The translations under genes were made by a program, and so were the position numbers. Positions 1-5,886 of a stretch of DNA of 6,990 nt are shown here, in pieces. The first letter of the stretch is position 1. Each line of letters opens with the position of its first letter. The notes beneath the pieces are model-generated. The model did no database searches. It was given only the letters and a program-made list of their open reading frames with translations, and was not told where the DNA came from. Source of the DNA: an uncultured Methylophilus sp. GTDB lineage: Bacteria > Pseudomonadota > Gammaproteobacteria > Burkholderiales > Methylophilaceae. The stretch lies in assembly GCA_936943315.1 (NCBI GenBank), contig CAKZJM010000262.1, positions 1-6,990 on the forward strand, given 5' to 3'.

Positions 1-326
1 TCACCTTGAAAGACTCCCTGAACATCGAACTGTTTGGTGGCGTGGTACAAGCAGGTGTGGCTGATGGCATTACCGATGCGGTGATTGAAGGCATTATCCC
101 TAAAGAGCTGGTCAACGACCTGTGTATCGTTGCTCTGTTGTGGATTGATCCGGGCTGTGCCAAAGAAGCTAACCTGGACAAAGCCGATTTGTACAAAAAC
201 AACTACGAAGCGATCAAGCTGGCCTTGAAGCGTGCCTTGAACGACGAGCCTAGCATTGATGAAATCATCGCTAACCGTCACAAAATCAAGCACTGTATGT
301 GGGAAGACAGCTGGGATCAGAAATAA
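1..326 (+). CDS. fae: Formaldehyde-activating enzyme (Fae) family protein, 3' part, divergent paralogue
   Basis: The 5' end lies outside the window; complete codons begin at base 3 and the stop is TAA at 324-326. Canonical Fae condenses formaldehyde with tetrahydromethanopterin to methylene-H4MPT in the cytoplasm, the entry step of the H4MPT-linked formaldehyde oxidation pathway of methylotrophs. The visible 107 residues follow the Fae pattern: an LFG-x-x-Q segment (about 30-50), then a helix ending EGIIPKELVNDLCIV, then a WIDP segment where Fae usually has FIHP or similar (141-152), and NNYEAIK (198-218) where Fae has YNYEATK. The expected catalytic His of Fae is near the N-terminus and cannot be checked. 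The changes at normally conserved positions and the unusual C-terminal tail (HCMWEDSWDQK) suggest a Fae paralogue of the Fae2/Fae3 kind, whose activity may differ from that of Fae. The family call is firm; the enzymatic activity is uncertain. Confidence 0.82.
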   Translation, partial: TLKDSLNIELFGGVVQAGVADGITDAVIEGIIPKELVNDLCIVALLWIDPGCAKEANLDKADLYKNNYEAIKLALKRALNDEPSIDEIIANRHKIKHCMWEDSWDQK

Positions 327-345
327 TCCTAGCCTTTCTGCCTGA

Positions 346-369
346 CCCCGCACTTGCGGGGTTTTTGTT
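346..369 (+). terminator. Rho-independent terminator of the fae-family gene
   Basis: A perfect six-pair GC-rich stem, CCCCGC (346-351) with GCGGGG (356-361), closes a four-base loop (ACTT) and is followed directly by TTTTTGTT (362-369). It lies 19 bases after the TAA of the fae-family gene, the expected place for an intrinsic terminator of that transcript. The next gene starts only 14 bases after the T-tract. Confidence 0.9.
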
Positions 370-383
370 ATGGACGAAACCAA

Positions 384-797
384 ATGAAGTATTTGATCAA
401 ACGCTATCTGGCCGTGGTGTATGAGGCCTTGTTGCTACTGGCGCTGGCAATGGTGTTGACGGCGGCGTATATCATGCTGGTTGGTGATGCCAGCCAGGGC
501 TGGAAGCGCTTGGGGCTGCAACTGTTGTTGTGGACGGCCATCGGTGGCTATTTTGTACGCTGCTGGGTGGTGACCGGCCAAACGCTAGCCAGCCAGACCT
601 GGCGGCTTAAAGTGGTAGATGCCCAGGGAAAGCTGTTGCCTAAGCAGCAAGCGGTTATCCGTTACCTGGTGGCCAGTGTGTTATTGCTGCCCGCGGGCAT
701 CACGCTGTGGTGGGCTATTTTTGATAGGGAACAACAGTTTTTGCATGATCGCCTGTTAGGCTCACGCATTGTTGAATTGCCCAAGGCAACCGCCTGA
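384..797 (+). CDS. RDD-family small integral membrane protein
   Basis: This 137-residue protein has three predicted membrane segments, at about residues 14-34, 43-63 and 91-112. Two landmarks of the RDD domain are clear: GQTLASQTWRLKVVDA (65-80), the loop after the second helix, and FDREQQFLHDRLLGSRIV (113-130) near the C-terminus. Length and topology fit a single-domain RDD protein. The family is named for one conserved Arg and two Asp; here the first-helix pair is R7 with E14, so Glu stands where Asp is common. RDD proteins sit in the inner membrane; some have been linked to ion transport, but the role of most is unknown. I chose ATG 384 because the open frame upstream runs back into the fae terminator hairpin. 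A weak GGA (372-374) lies 9 bases before the start. The gene ends 3 bases before the convergent lptG stop. The family is well supported; the function is not known. Confidence 0.85.
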   Translation: MKYLIKRYLAVVYEALLLLALAMVLTAAYIMLVGDASQGWKRLGLQLLLWTAIGGYFVRCWVVTGQTLASQTWRLKVVDAQGKLLPKQQAVIRYLVASVLLLPAGITLWWAIFDREQQFLHDRLLGSRIVELPKATA

Positions 798-800
798 AAC

Positions 801-1895
801 TTAACGCCGCTCTACGTAATACAACATGCCCAGCCCGGCCGCCAGGAACAGCAGCGTGGGGCTGATGGCGCTCACCAGTGGTGACCAGTCGTTGAGCACC
901 CCCAGGTGCACAAACACACGGTTCATGATCTGATAAACCACGCCCAGGAAAATCCCGGCAAAAATCTTGGCACTGATGCCACCTGCGCGTTGTTGTAAAA
1001 AGCCAAACGGCAATGCGAGGATGACCATGACCAGACAGGCCAGCGGATAGACCAGCTTGGACCACAGCGCCACCTGGTAACGGGTGCTTCTTTGGCCGTT
1101 CAGGTGCAGGTACTGGATAAAACTGTACAGGTTCCAGGCCGACATTTTCTCGGGGAGTACCAGCAATACATTCAACAGTTCGGGCCTGACCAGTGACTCC
1201 CATTTGGTTTGCTTGAAAAACTGCGAAGTGACCGAGTTGTTCTGGATGGCTTTGCTGGTATTCATTTTGGTTTGCGTCACATTCGACAGCACCCAGTGGT
1301 CATCCTCAAAATATCCTTTATCGGCATGGCTGATGGTGCGCAAGCGGAACTGGGAATCAAAGTCATAAATACGGATATCGACCAGGCTGGTGTCTGGCAT
1401 GACCGTATTGACGTTGACGAAACTACTGCCGTCCTTGATCCATAACCCGGACTGGAAGTCTTGTGCAATCACGGAGTCTGTGGCCTGAATACGGATCCGC
1501 TGCGCCATTTTTTCACTGATGGGCGCGATGATTTCGCCAATCAGAAAGGTCACCAAGGCAAACACCAGGCCGATGGTCAGCAGCATTTTGGCAATGGTTT
1601 TTAAGGAAATGCCGCTGGTACGCATGACGATGAGCTCAGAGCTGCTGGCCATGGCGCCCAGTGTATACACAATGCCTAACAGGACGGCGACCGGGGCCAC
1701 TTCATAAATATGGCCAGGAATACTCAACCCGACATAGATCAGCATGCTGTTAATGCCGTAGTGTCCGCGTCCCAGGCTGTCTAGCTCTTGTAACAGGTCA
1801 AAGAAAGAAAACATGGCGAGCAGGCCCAGCAGCACCAGCATGATGCTGAAGCTGATTTCTTTCCAGAAGTAGCGATTTAAGATGACGAGCGACAT
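801..1895 (-). CDS. lptG: LPS export ABC transporter permease LptG
   Basis: LptG pairs with LptF in the inner-membrane LptB2FG complex, which extracts lipopolysaccharide from the outer leaflet of the inner membrane and passes it to the LptC-LptA bridge. The 364-residue protein shows the family layout: three membrane helices in the first 125 residues (about 15-34, 62-81, 102-124), a periplasmic beta-jellyroll-like domain (about 135-265), then three C-terminal helices (about 276-297, 309-330, 341-362). SSELIVMRTSGIS (85-97) matches the cytoplasmic coupling-helix region that contacts LptB, and YPLACLVMVILALPFG (283-298) is typical of the fourth helix. Length is normal for LptG. The ATG is 3 bases after the lptF stop and has no strong Shine-Dalgarno sequence, so translation is probably coupled to lptF. 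No LptB gene is in the window. It is told from LptF by gene order and by its N-terminus. Confidence 0.95.
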   Translation of the reverse strand: MSLVILNRYFWKEISFSIMLVLLGLLAMFSFFDLLQELDSLGRGHYGINSMLIYVGLSIPGHIYEVAPVAVLLGIVYTLGAMASSSELIVMRTSGISLKTIAKMLLTIGLVFALVTFLIGEIIAPISEKMAQRIRIQATDSVIAQDFQSGLWIKDGSSFVNVNTVMPDTSLVDIRIYDFDSQFRLRTISHADKGYFEDDHWVLSNVTQTKMNTSKAIQNNSVTSQFFKQTKWESLVRPELLNVLLVLPEKMSAWNLYSFIQYLHLNGQRSTRYQVALWSKLVYPLACLVMVILALPFGFLQQRAGGISAKIFAGIFLGVVYQIMNRVFVHLGVLNDWSPLVSAISPTLLFLAAGLGMLYYVERR

Positions 1896-1898
1896 GGC

Positions 1899-3002
1899 TT
1901 ATGCACGCTTGGACCGACGTTTAAACCAGTCAGGAATCAGCGGTTTGAGGTATTTGCGGCGATTGTAAAGATACCAGCCCAACAGGATAAAAATAAGATG
2001 TACCGGCCATAAGCCGATCCACACCGAGATTTTGCCCTGGGTGATCCAGGCCTGAAAGATACTTAGCATATTGTTGTAAATGATAAATATCAGGATGGCA
2101 AACATGATGTTGAGCGAGCGTCCGGCACGCGGATCGACAAAGCTCAATGGAATAGCGAGCAAGACCATGACAATGGTTGAAATCGGAAAAGCCATTCGCC
2201 AGTGCAGCTCGGCACGGTCGGAAGTTGTCGCGCCGGTGATCAGAGACTGCGTTGACTTGGTTTGCGCAGTGCTGGTAGTCGGCGCAGCCTCTTTTGTTTC
2301 TACGCGGATATCGTAGCGTTCAAATTCGGTGGTCATGACTTCCAGCGTTTCGGGCTTGGTTTCATAGCGTCTGCCATGCTCCATACGCAGGAAGTTATCG
2401 CCGTTGGCTGCCTTGTAACGGCTGCCAGTGTTGGCCGTGATGATGCCGGTTTTGCCGTTTTGACGCGACTGGACAAAAATATTCTTGACCTCATAGCCTA
2501 GCTTGTCAAAGCTCTCAATAAAGTAAATGCGTTCGCCGTTGTTTGACTCTTTAAATGTCCCGGGACTGATAGACGACAGCTCGTCACGCTTTTTCAGTTG
2601 CGCACGGTAACTGTCTGCCTTGTCATTGGCCCAGGGCATAATCACCAGACTAAACAAACTGATTACCAGCACCACAGGCGTGATGAAACGCATGATGGGC
2701 AACACCCACTGGCGCAGGCTAAGCCCGGCGTTCATCCAGATCACCATTTCAGAGTCGCGGTGCCAGCGCGTGAGGGTGAGCAATACCGCCAGAAAAATTG
2801 CCAGCGAAAGCATCATGGGCATGAATTGCACCAGGCTAAAGGTCAGGATGGTGCCGATGGCGTCATTGGGTAAAATGCCCTTGGATACCTGGCGTACGAT
2901 ATTACCGGCACGTTGCGCGACCACAATGCCCAGGATAATCAGGAAAATGGCAGAAGCCGATGACATCAGCTCTGCAGACAATGCACGTTTGAAAATTTTC
3001 AA
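1899..3002 (-). CDS. lptF: LPS export ABC transporter permease LptF
   Basis: LptF is the second permease half of the LptB2FG lipopolysaccharide exporter in the inner membrane. The 367-residue product has N-terminal helices at about 14-30, 51-77 and 101-123, a periplasmic domain (about 130-260) and C-terminal helices at about 269-288, 296-317 and 328-346. RDSEMVIWMNAGLS (82-95) is the coupling-helix region facing LptB. AELHWRMAFPIS (264-275) with PRAGRS (291-296) is the characteristic entry to the C-terminal helices. The start is read as TTG at 3002-3000: an in-frame TGA lies nine codons upstream with no ATG or GTG between, and MKIFKRAL fits the usual LptF N-terminus; no good Shine-Dalgarno is visible. 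Residues about 236-261 are a Ser/Thr-rich stretch between the periplasmic domain and helix 4, probably a flexible linker. lptF-lptG divergent from pepA is the same arrangement as in Escherichia coli. Confidence 0.95.
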   Translation of the reverse strand: MKIFKRALSAELMSSASAIFLIILGIVVAQRAGNIVRQVSKGILPNDAIGTILTFSLVQFMPMMLSLAIFLAVLLTLTRWHRDSEMVIWMNAGLSLRQWVLPIMRFITPVVLVISLFSLVIMPWANDKADSYRAQLKKRDELSSISPGTFKESNNGERIYFIESFDKLGYEVKNIFVQSRQNGKTGIITANTGSRYKAANGDNFLRMEHGRRYETKPETLEVMTTEFERYDIRVETKEAAPTTSTAQTKSTQSLITGATTSDRAELHWRMAFPISTIVMVLLAIPLSFVDPRAGRSLNIMFAILIFIIYNNMLSIFQAWITQGKISVWIGLWPVHLIFILLGWYLYNRRKYLKPLIPDWFKRRSKRA

Positions 3003-3017
3003 TTTAGATGCACCGCT

Positions 3018-3045
3018 TTGAAATCAGCATAAAACACTAGATAAT
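3018..3045 (+). promoter_or_regulatory. Candidate sigma-70 promoter for pepA-holC operon
   Basis: A -35-like TTGAAA (3018-3023, five of six to TTGACA) is followed after 16 bases by GATAAT (3040-3045, five of six to TATAAT). Transcription would start near 3052 and leave a leader of about 40 bases before the pepA ATG. It is the best match in the lptF-pepA gap. The call rests on consensus match only. Confidence 0.5.
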
Positions 3046-3064
3046 ACAACCATCACTCTGGCAA
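3036..3064 (-). promoter_or_regulatory. Candidate promoter for lptF-lptG
   Basis: Read on the - strand, TTGCCA (3064-3059, five of six to TTGACA) is followed after 17 bases by TCTAGT (3041-3036, four of six to TATAAT). Transcription would begin near 3029, about 27 bases before the TTG start of lptF. The -10 box overlaps that of the candidate pepA promoter on the other strand. The -10 match is weak, so this is tentative. Confidence 0.3.
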
Positions 3065-3080
3065 ATTGCATGGAATCACA

Positions 3081-3085
3081 AAGGA
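3081..3085 (+). promoter_or_regulatory. Ribosome binding site deciding the pepA start
   Basis: AAGGA lies 5 bases before ATG 3091. It favours that ATG over the in-frame ATG at 3070, which has no comparable site and would add seven residues not usual in PepA. Confidence 0.75.
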
Positions 3086-3090
3086 TAAAG

Positions 3091-4572
3091 ATGGAATTTA
3101 GCATAAAAAGCGCTGCCCCGGAAAAATTGCGTACGGATTGTTTGCTGGTCGGCATTTATGAAGGAAAAAAACTGACGGATTTGGCAAAAGCGCTGGATGC
3201 GGTCAGTGACAAGGCGATTTCAGCCGCCCTCAAATCAGGGGATATGGAAGGCAAAGCCGGTAGCAGCCTGATGTTGCGTCAGGTGGCAGGTGTCACAGCC
3301 TCCAGAGTCCTGTTGGTCGGCCTGGGTAAGGCCGATGAAGCCAATTTGAAAAGCTTGCGTAACAGTGTGCGCGCAGCAGTGAAAGCGTTACCGGCAGGGG
3401 TGGAAAATATCGCCACTGACTTTGCTGGCCTGAGTATTAAGAAAACCACAGTCCAGCAAAAGGCGGCTGCCGTCGCTGAGGTTGTGCTGGATGCCATTTA
3501 CAAAGTCAATGCCGTCAAGGCCAAGTCTATCGAGCCACACCCGCTCAAACAGGTGGTGTTGCTGGCAGATAAAGCAGATGCCGCTGCCGCGGAGGCAGGC
3601 GTACAACAAGGCCAGGGGCTTGGCCTCGGCGTCGCCCTGGCTAAAGACTTGGGGAATCTCCCGCCTAATATCTGCACCCCTAGCTATTTGGGTAAACAGG
3701 CTGAAAAGCTGGCTAAAGAATACGGCTTCAAGGTTGAAGTGCTTGAGCAGGCCGCGATTGAGAAACTCAATATGGGTTCTTTCCTCGGCGTGACGCGCGG
3801 CAGTGAAGAGCCACCGCGTTTTATCGTGCTGCAACATCTGCAAGGCAAAAAATCACAAAAACCGGTGGTGCTGGTGGGTAAAGGCATTACCTTTGATACC
3901 GGCGGTATTTCACTCAAGCCTGGTGCCGACATGGATGAAATGAAATACGACATGTGCGGCGCAGCTTCTGTGCTAGGCGTGTTTAAGGCCATCGGTGAGT
4001 TGAAGTTGCCACTGAATGTGGTTGGCCTGATCCCCACCTGCGAAAACATGCCGAGTGGCCGTGCCACCAAGCCTGGCGATATTTTAACCAGCATGTCCGG
4101 CCAGACCATAGAGGTGTTGAACACCGATGCTGAAGGCCGTTTGATCCTGTGTGATGCGCTCACCTATGCCGAACGCTTTGAGCCCTCGGCCGTGATTGAT
4201 ATCGCGACCCTGACTGGTGCTTGTGTGATCGCGTTGGGCCATCACGTCAGTGGCTTGTTTGCCAATAATGATGACCTGGCAAAAGCGCTGCTGGCCGCGG
4301 GTGAGCAAGCCAATGACAGAGCCTGGCAGATGCCATTGTGGGATGACTACCAAGGCCAGCTCGACAGCAATTTTGCCGACATGGCCAACATTGGTGGCCG
4401 TGCGGCGGGCAGCATTACCGCGGCCTGCTTCCTGTCACGCTTTGCCAAAAAGTATGACTGGGCGCACCTGGATATTGCAGGCACCGCCTGGAAATCTGGC
4501 AAGGAGAAAGGCGGCACTGGCCGTCCGGTCCCCTTGCTGGTGACTTATTTGCTGGAGCAAGCAGCGAAGTAA
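3091..4572 (+). CDS. pepA: Leucyl aminopeptidase (cytosol aminopeptidase, M17 family) PepA
   Basis: This cytoplasmic dinuclear-metal aminopeptidase removes N-terminal residues, Leu and others, from peptides and works as a hexamer. The 493-residue protein has the N-terminal macro-like domain (about 1-160) and the catalytic domain (about 170-490). The metal ligands of the M17 family are all present: K264 and D269 in GKGITFDTGG, D287 in KYDMCG, and D346 and E348 in NTDAEGR; the catalytic K276 (SLKPGAD) and R350 are also there. The numbering runs six below that of E. coli PepA (503 residues). ATG 3091 is chosen because AAGGA precedes it and MEFSIKS is a typical PepA N-terminus. The gene is first in a likely operon with holC, 6 bases downstream. 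In E. coli PepA also binds DNA, acting in Xer recombination at cer and in carAB control; whether this one does cannot be told from the sequence. Confidence 0.97.
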   Translation: MEFSIKSAAPEKLRTDCLLVGIYEGKKLTDLAKALDAVSDKAISAALKSGDMEGKAGSSLMLRQVAGVTASRVLLVGLGKADEANLKSLRNSVRAAVKALPAGVENIATDFAGLSIKKTTVQQKAAAVAEVVLDAIYKVNAVKAKSIEPHPLKQVVLLADKADAAAAEAGVQQGQGLGLGVALAKDLGNLPPNICTPSYLGKQAEKLAKEYGFKVEVLEQAAIEKLNMGSFLGVTRGSEEPPRFIVLQHLQGKKSQKPVVLVGKGITFDTGGISLKPGADMDEMKYDMCGAASVLGVFKAIGELKLPLNVVGLIPTCENMPSGRATKPGDILTSMSGQTIEVLNTDAEGRLILCDALTYAERFEPSAVIDIATLTGACVIALGHHVSGLFANNDDLAKALLAAGEQANDRAWQMPLWDDYQGQLDSNFADMANIGGRAAGSITAACFLSRFAKKYDWAHLDIAGTAWKSGKEKGGTGRPVPLLVTYLLEQAAK

Positions 4573-4578
4573 GCGGTC

Positions 4579-4995
4579 ATGACCAAGATTCGTTTTTATA
4601 CTGACGTGACAGACCAGGTGGCTTTGATGCAGCATCTGGTCAGCCAGGCCGTATCGAGGCAACGGCAGGTGACCATTTATGTGCCAGACCGGCAAGGGGC
4701 GCTGCAACTGAGTGAAGGCTTATGGCAGCAAGAGGCTGACAGTTTCTTCCCGAATACCTTGGCAGATGCCGAACATGCGGCCCTCACGCCCGTGCAGTTG
4801 GCCTGGCTGCCTGAGCAGATTCGGCAGGACGACCTCTTGTTTAATTGCCAGGCTAGCCTGCCCAAGTTTTTCAGCCGCTTTCGCCACCTGTTTGAGCTGA
4901 TTGGCCCCGATGAACAGGAAAAAGCTGCCGGACGGCAACGTTGGGCCTTTTACCGTGACCGCGGGTACGAAATTCAGCATGTGAACAAGCAGTAA
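4579..4995 (+). CDS. holC: DNA polymerase III chi subunit HolC
   Basis: Chi is an accessory subunit of the DNA polymerase III clamp loader. Paired with psi (HolD), it links the holoenzyme to single-stranded DNA-binding protein. The 138-residue product is close to the E. coli length (147). Its start, IRFYTDV (4-10), its middle, VTIYVPD (31-37) followed by LWQQEADSFFPN (48-59), and its end, LPKFFSRFRHLFELI (94-108) with RQRWAFYRDRGYEI (119-132), follow the chi family pattern of an FYT start, YVPD strand, FFSRF-x-x-L segment and RWxFYRDRGY close. The ATG is 6 bases after the pepA stop and lacks a strong Shine-Dalgarno, so coupled translation is likely. pepA-holC adjacency is conserved in many proteobacteria. 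In E. coli valS follows; here a coiled-coil gene takes that place. Confidence 0.93.
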   Translation: MTKIRFYTDVTDQVALMQHLVSQAVSRQRQVTIYVPDRQGALQLSEGLWQQEADSFFPNTLADAEHAALTPVQLAWLPEQIRQDDLLFNCQASLPKFFSRFRHLFELIGPDEQEKAAGRQRWAFYRDRGYEIQHVNKQ

Positions 4996-5003
4996 CAAGC
5001 CTT

Positions 5004-5008
5004 GGAGG
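5004..5008 (+). promoter_or_regulatory. Ribosome binding site of the coiled-coil gene
   Basis: GGAGG lies 4 bases before GTG 5013. It is the strongest Shine-Dalgarno in the pepA-holC operon and decides the GTG start. It suggests independent, efficient initiation on this third gene, whereas holC looks coupled to pepA. Confidence 0.65.
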
Positions 5009-5012
5009 ATGT

Positions 5013-5885
5013 GTGGATATTTCTGAAATTCCTGTATTAACCAAAGTCGTACACAAATCGGCGGCCCAGACCCCCGAGATGGACGAACTGGTCGCACAGC
5101 TCAAAGCAGCCCTACTGCCTGAAGTCATGCAAATGGTCGCTTCCCAGCTGGCCGCGCAATCGCCAGATTCACTGGCCGCCAGTCAGCAATCTCTTGCCGA
5201 TTATGCAAACGGCTTGCAGCAAGAGTTGCTCTCAAAAGCCCAGTCGCAGATGGGTGACACCATCCAATCGGTTGAGCAGGCTTTCACTGAAGCCATGGGT
5301 AATGTCAGCAAACAACAATTGCAGACATTTGAAACGACGCTGGAAAGCCAGTCGCAACAGCAATTACAGGCGATTGAAGAAAAACTCGCGCAGTTAAGTG
5401 ACACACAACAGCAATTACTGTCTTCGGCTGAACAGTCCTTGCGCGAAACCTTGGAAAAGACCACGGCGCAATCGCTGGACGACGCCATCACCCCATTGAT
5501 TGAGCGGCAGCAAGCGCAATTGGAAGGCCGTGTGCAGGTATTGCGTGAGCAATTGGAGCAGGGCCTGGATGCGCATTTGCAGCAACTGCAAGAGAATAGC
5601 CGCCAAACCCTGGCTGTGGGCCAAGAAGCGGTGGCCTTGCAACTGATGGCAGATTACAAAGTGTCTTTGCAGCAAGCCTTTGCCGAATTGAATGACACGC
5701 AACTCAACGAATTCAGGCAACACATGCAATCTGAACTGATAGCCTCTGAAGCCGCGTTGCAGGAAAAAGTGGCGGCAATGGTGGCGGCACAATTACAGGA
5801 CATGCAGGCCGAGATGAACAAGCAACTCAAGGCCCGCATTCTGGAAGTGTTGCAGGGCATCAAGTTTGTGATGCCGACACTGTAA
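5013..5885 (+). CDS. Glutamine-rich coiled-coil protein of unknown function
   Basis: I do not recognise a characterised family. The 290-residue protein has no signal peptide and no membrane segment, so it is predicted cytoplasmic. Nearly all of it from about residue 22 to 282 reads as heptad-like helix rich in Gln, Leu, Ala and Glu. By my count about 50 residues (17%) are Gln, and there is no Cys or Trp. Only the ends look different: MDISEIPVLTKVV (1-13) and ILEVLQGIKFVMPTL (276-290). An IPVLT-x-V start on a protein after holC recalls the DUF2486-type hypothetical proteins of other betaproteobacteria, but this link is from memory and weak. The gene follows holC by 17 bases with its own GGAGG site, so it probably belongs to the pepA-holC transcript. 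It ends 1 base from the convergent xthA stop. Base composition resembles the neighbours and there is no sign of transfer. A structural or DNA-associated scaffold role is only a guess. Confidence 0.85.
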   Translation: MDISEIPVLTKVVHKSAAQTPEMDELVAQLKAALLPEVMQMVASQLAAQSPDSLAASQQSLADYANGLQQELLSKAQSQMGDTIQSVEQAFTEAMGNVSKQQLQTFETTLESQSQQQLQAIEEKLAQLSDTQQQLLSSAEQSLRETLEKTTAQSLDDAITPLIERQQAQLEGRVQVLREQLEQGLDAHLQQLQENSRQTLAVGQEAVALQLMADYKVSLQQAFAELNDTQLNEFRQHMQSELIASEAALQEKVAAMVAAQLQDMQAEMNKQLKARILEVLQGIKFVMPTL

Positions 5886-5886
5886 G

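Noticed and set aside
715..1203. Long open frame on the - strand (162 codons) across the RDD end and lptG.
   Set aside because: It overlaps strongly supported lptG coding sequence in another frame, shows no recognisable domain, and has a Pro/Gly/Arg-rich composition typical of a shadow frame.
3388..4163. Two long - strand open frames (151 and 159 codons) inside pepA.
   Set aside because: They lie opposite pepA, whose catalytic residues are all intact; no ribosome binding site or family match supports them.
5330..5420. Repeated CAG/CAA runs in the coiled-coil gene as a DNA repeat array.
   Set aside because: The runs are Gln codons of a low-complexity coding region with no fixed repeat unit; no spacer or direct-repeat structure is present.
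5415..5792. A - strand open frame (125 codons) rich in His, Leu and Gln opposite the coiled-coil gene.
   Set aside because: Its composition is what the complement of Gln/Leu-rich coding produces. The + strand frame has a strong ribosome binding site and a regular helical pattern, so it is the real gene.
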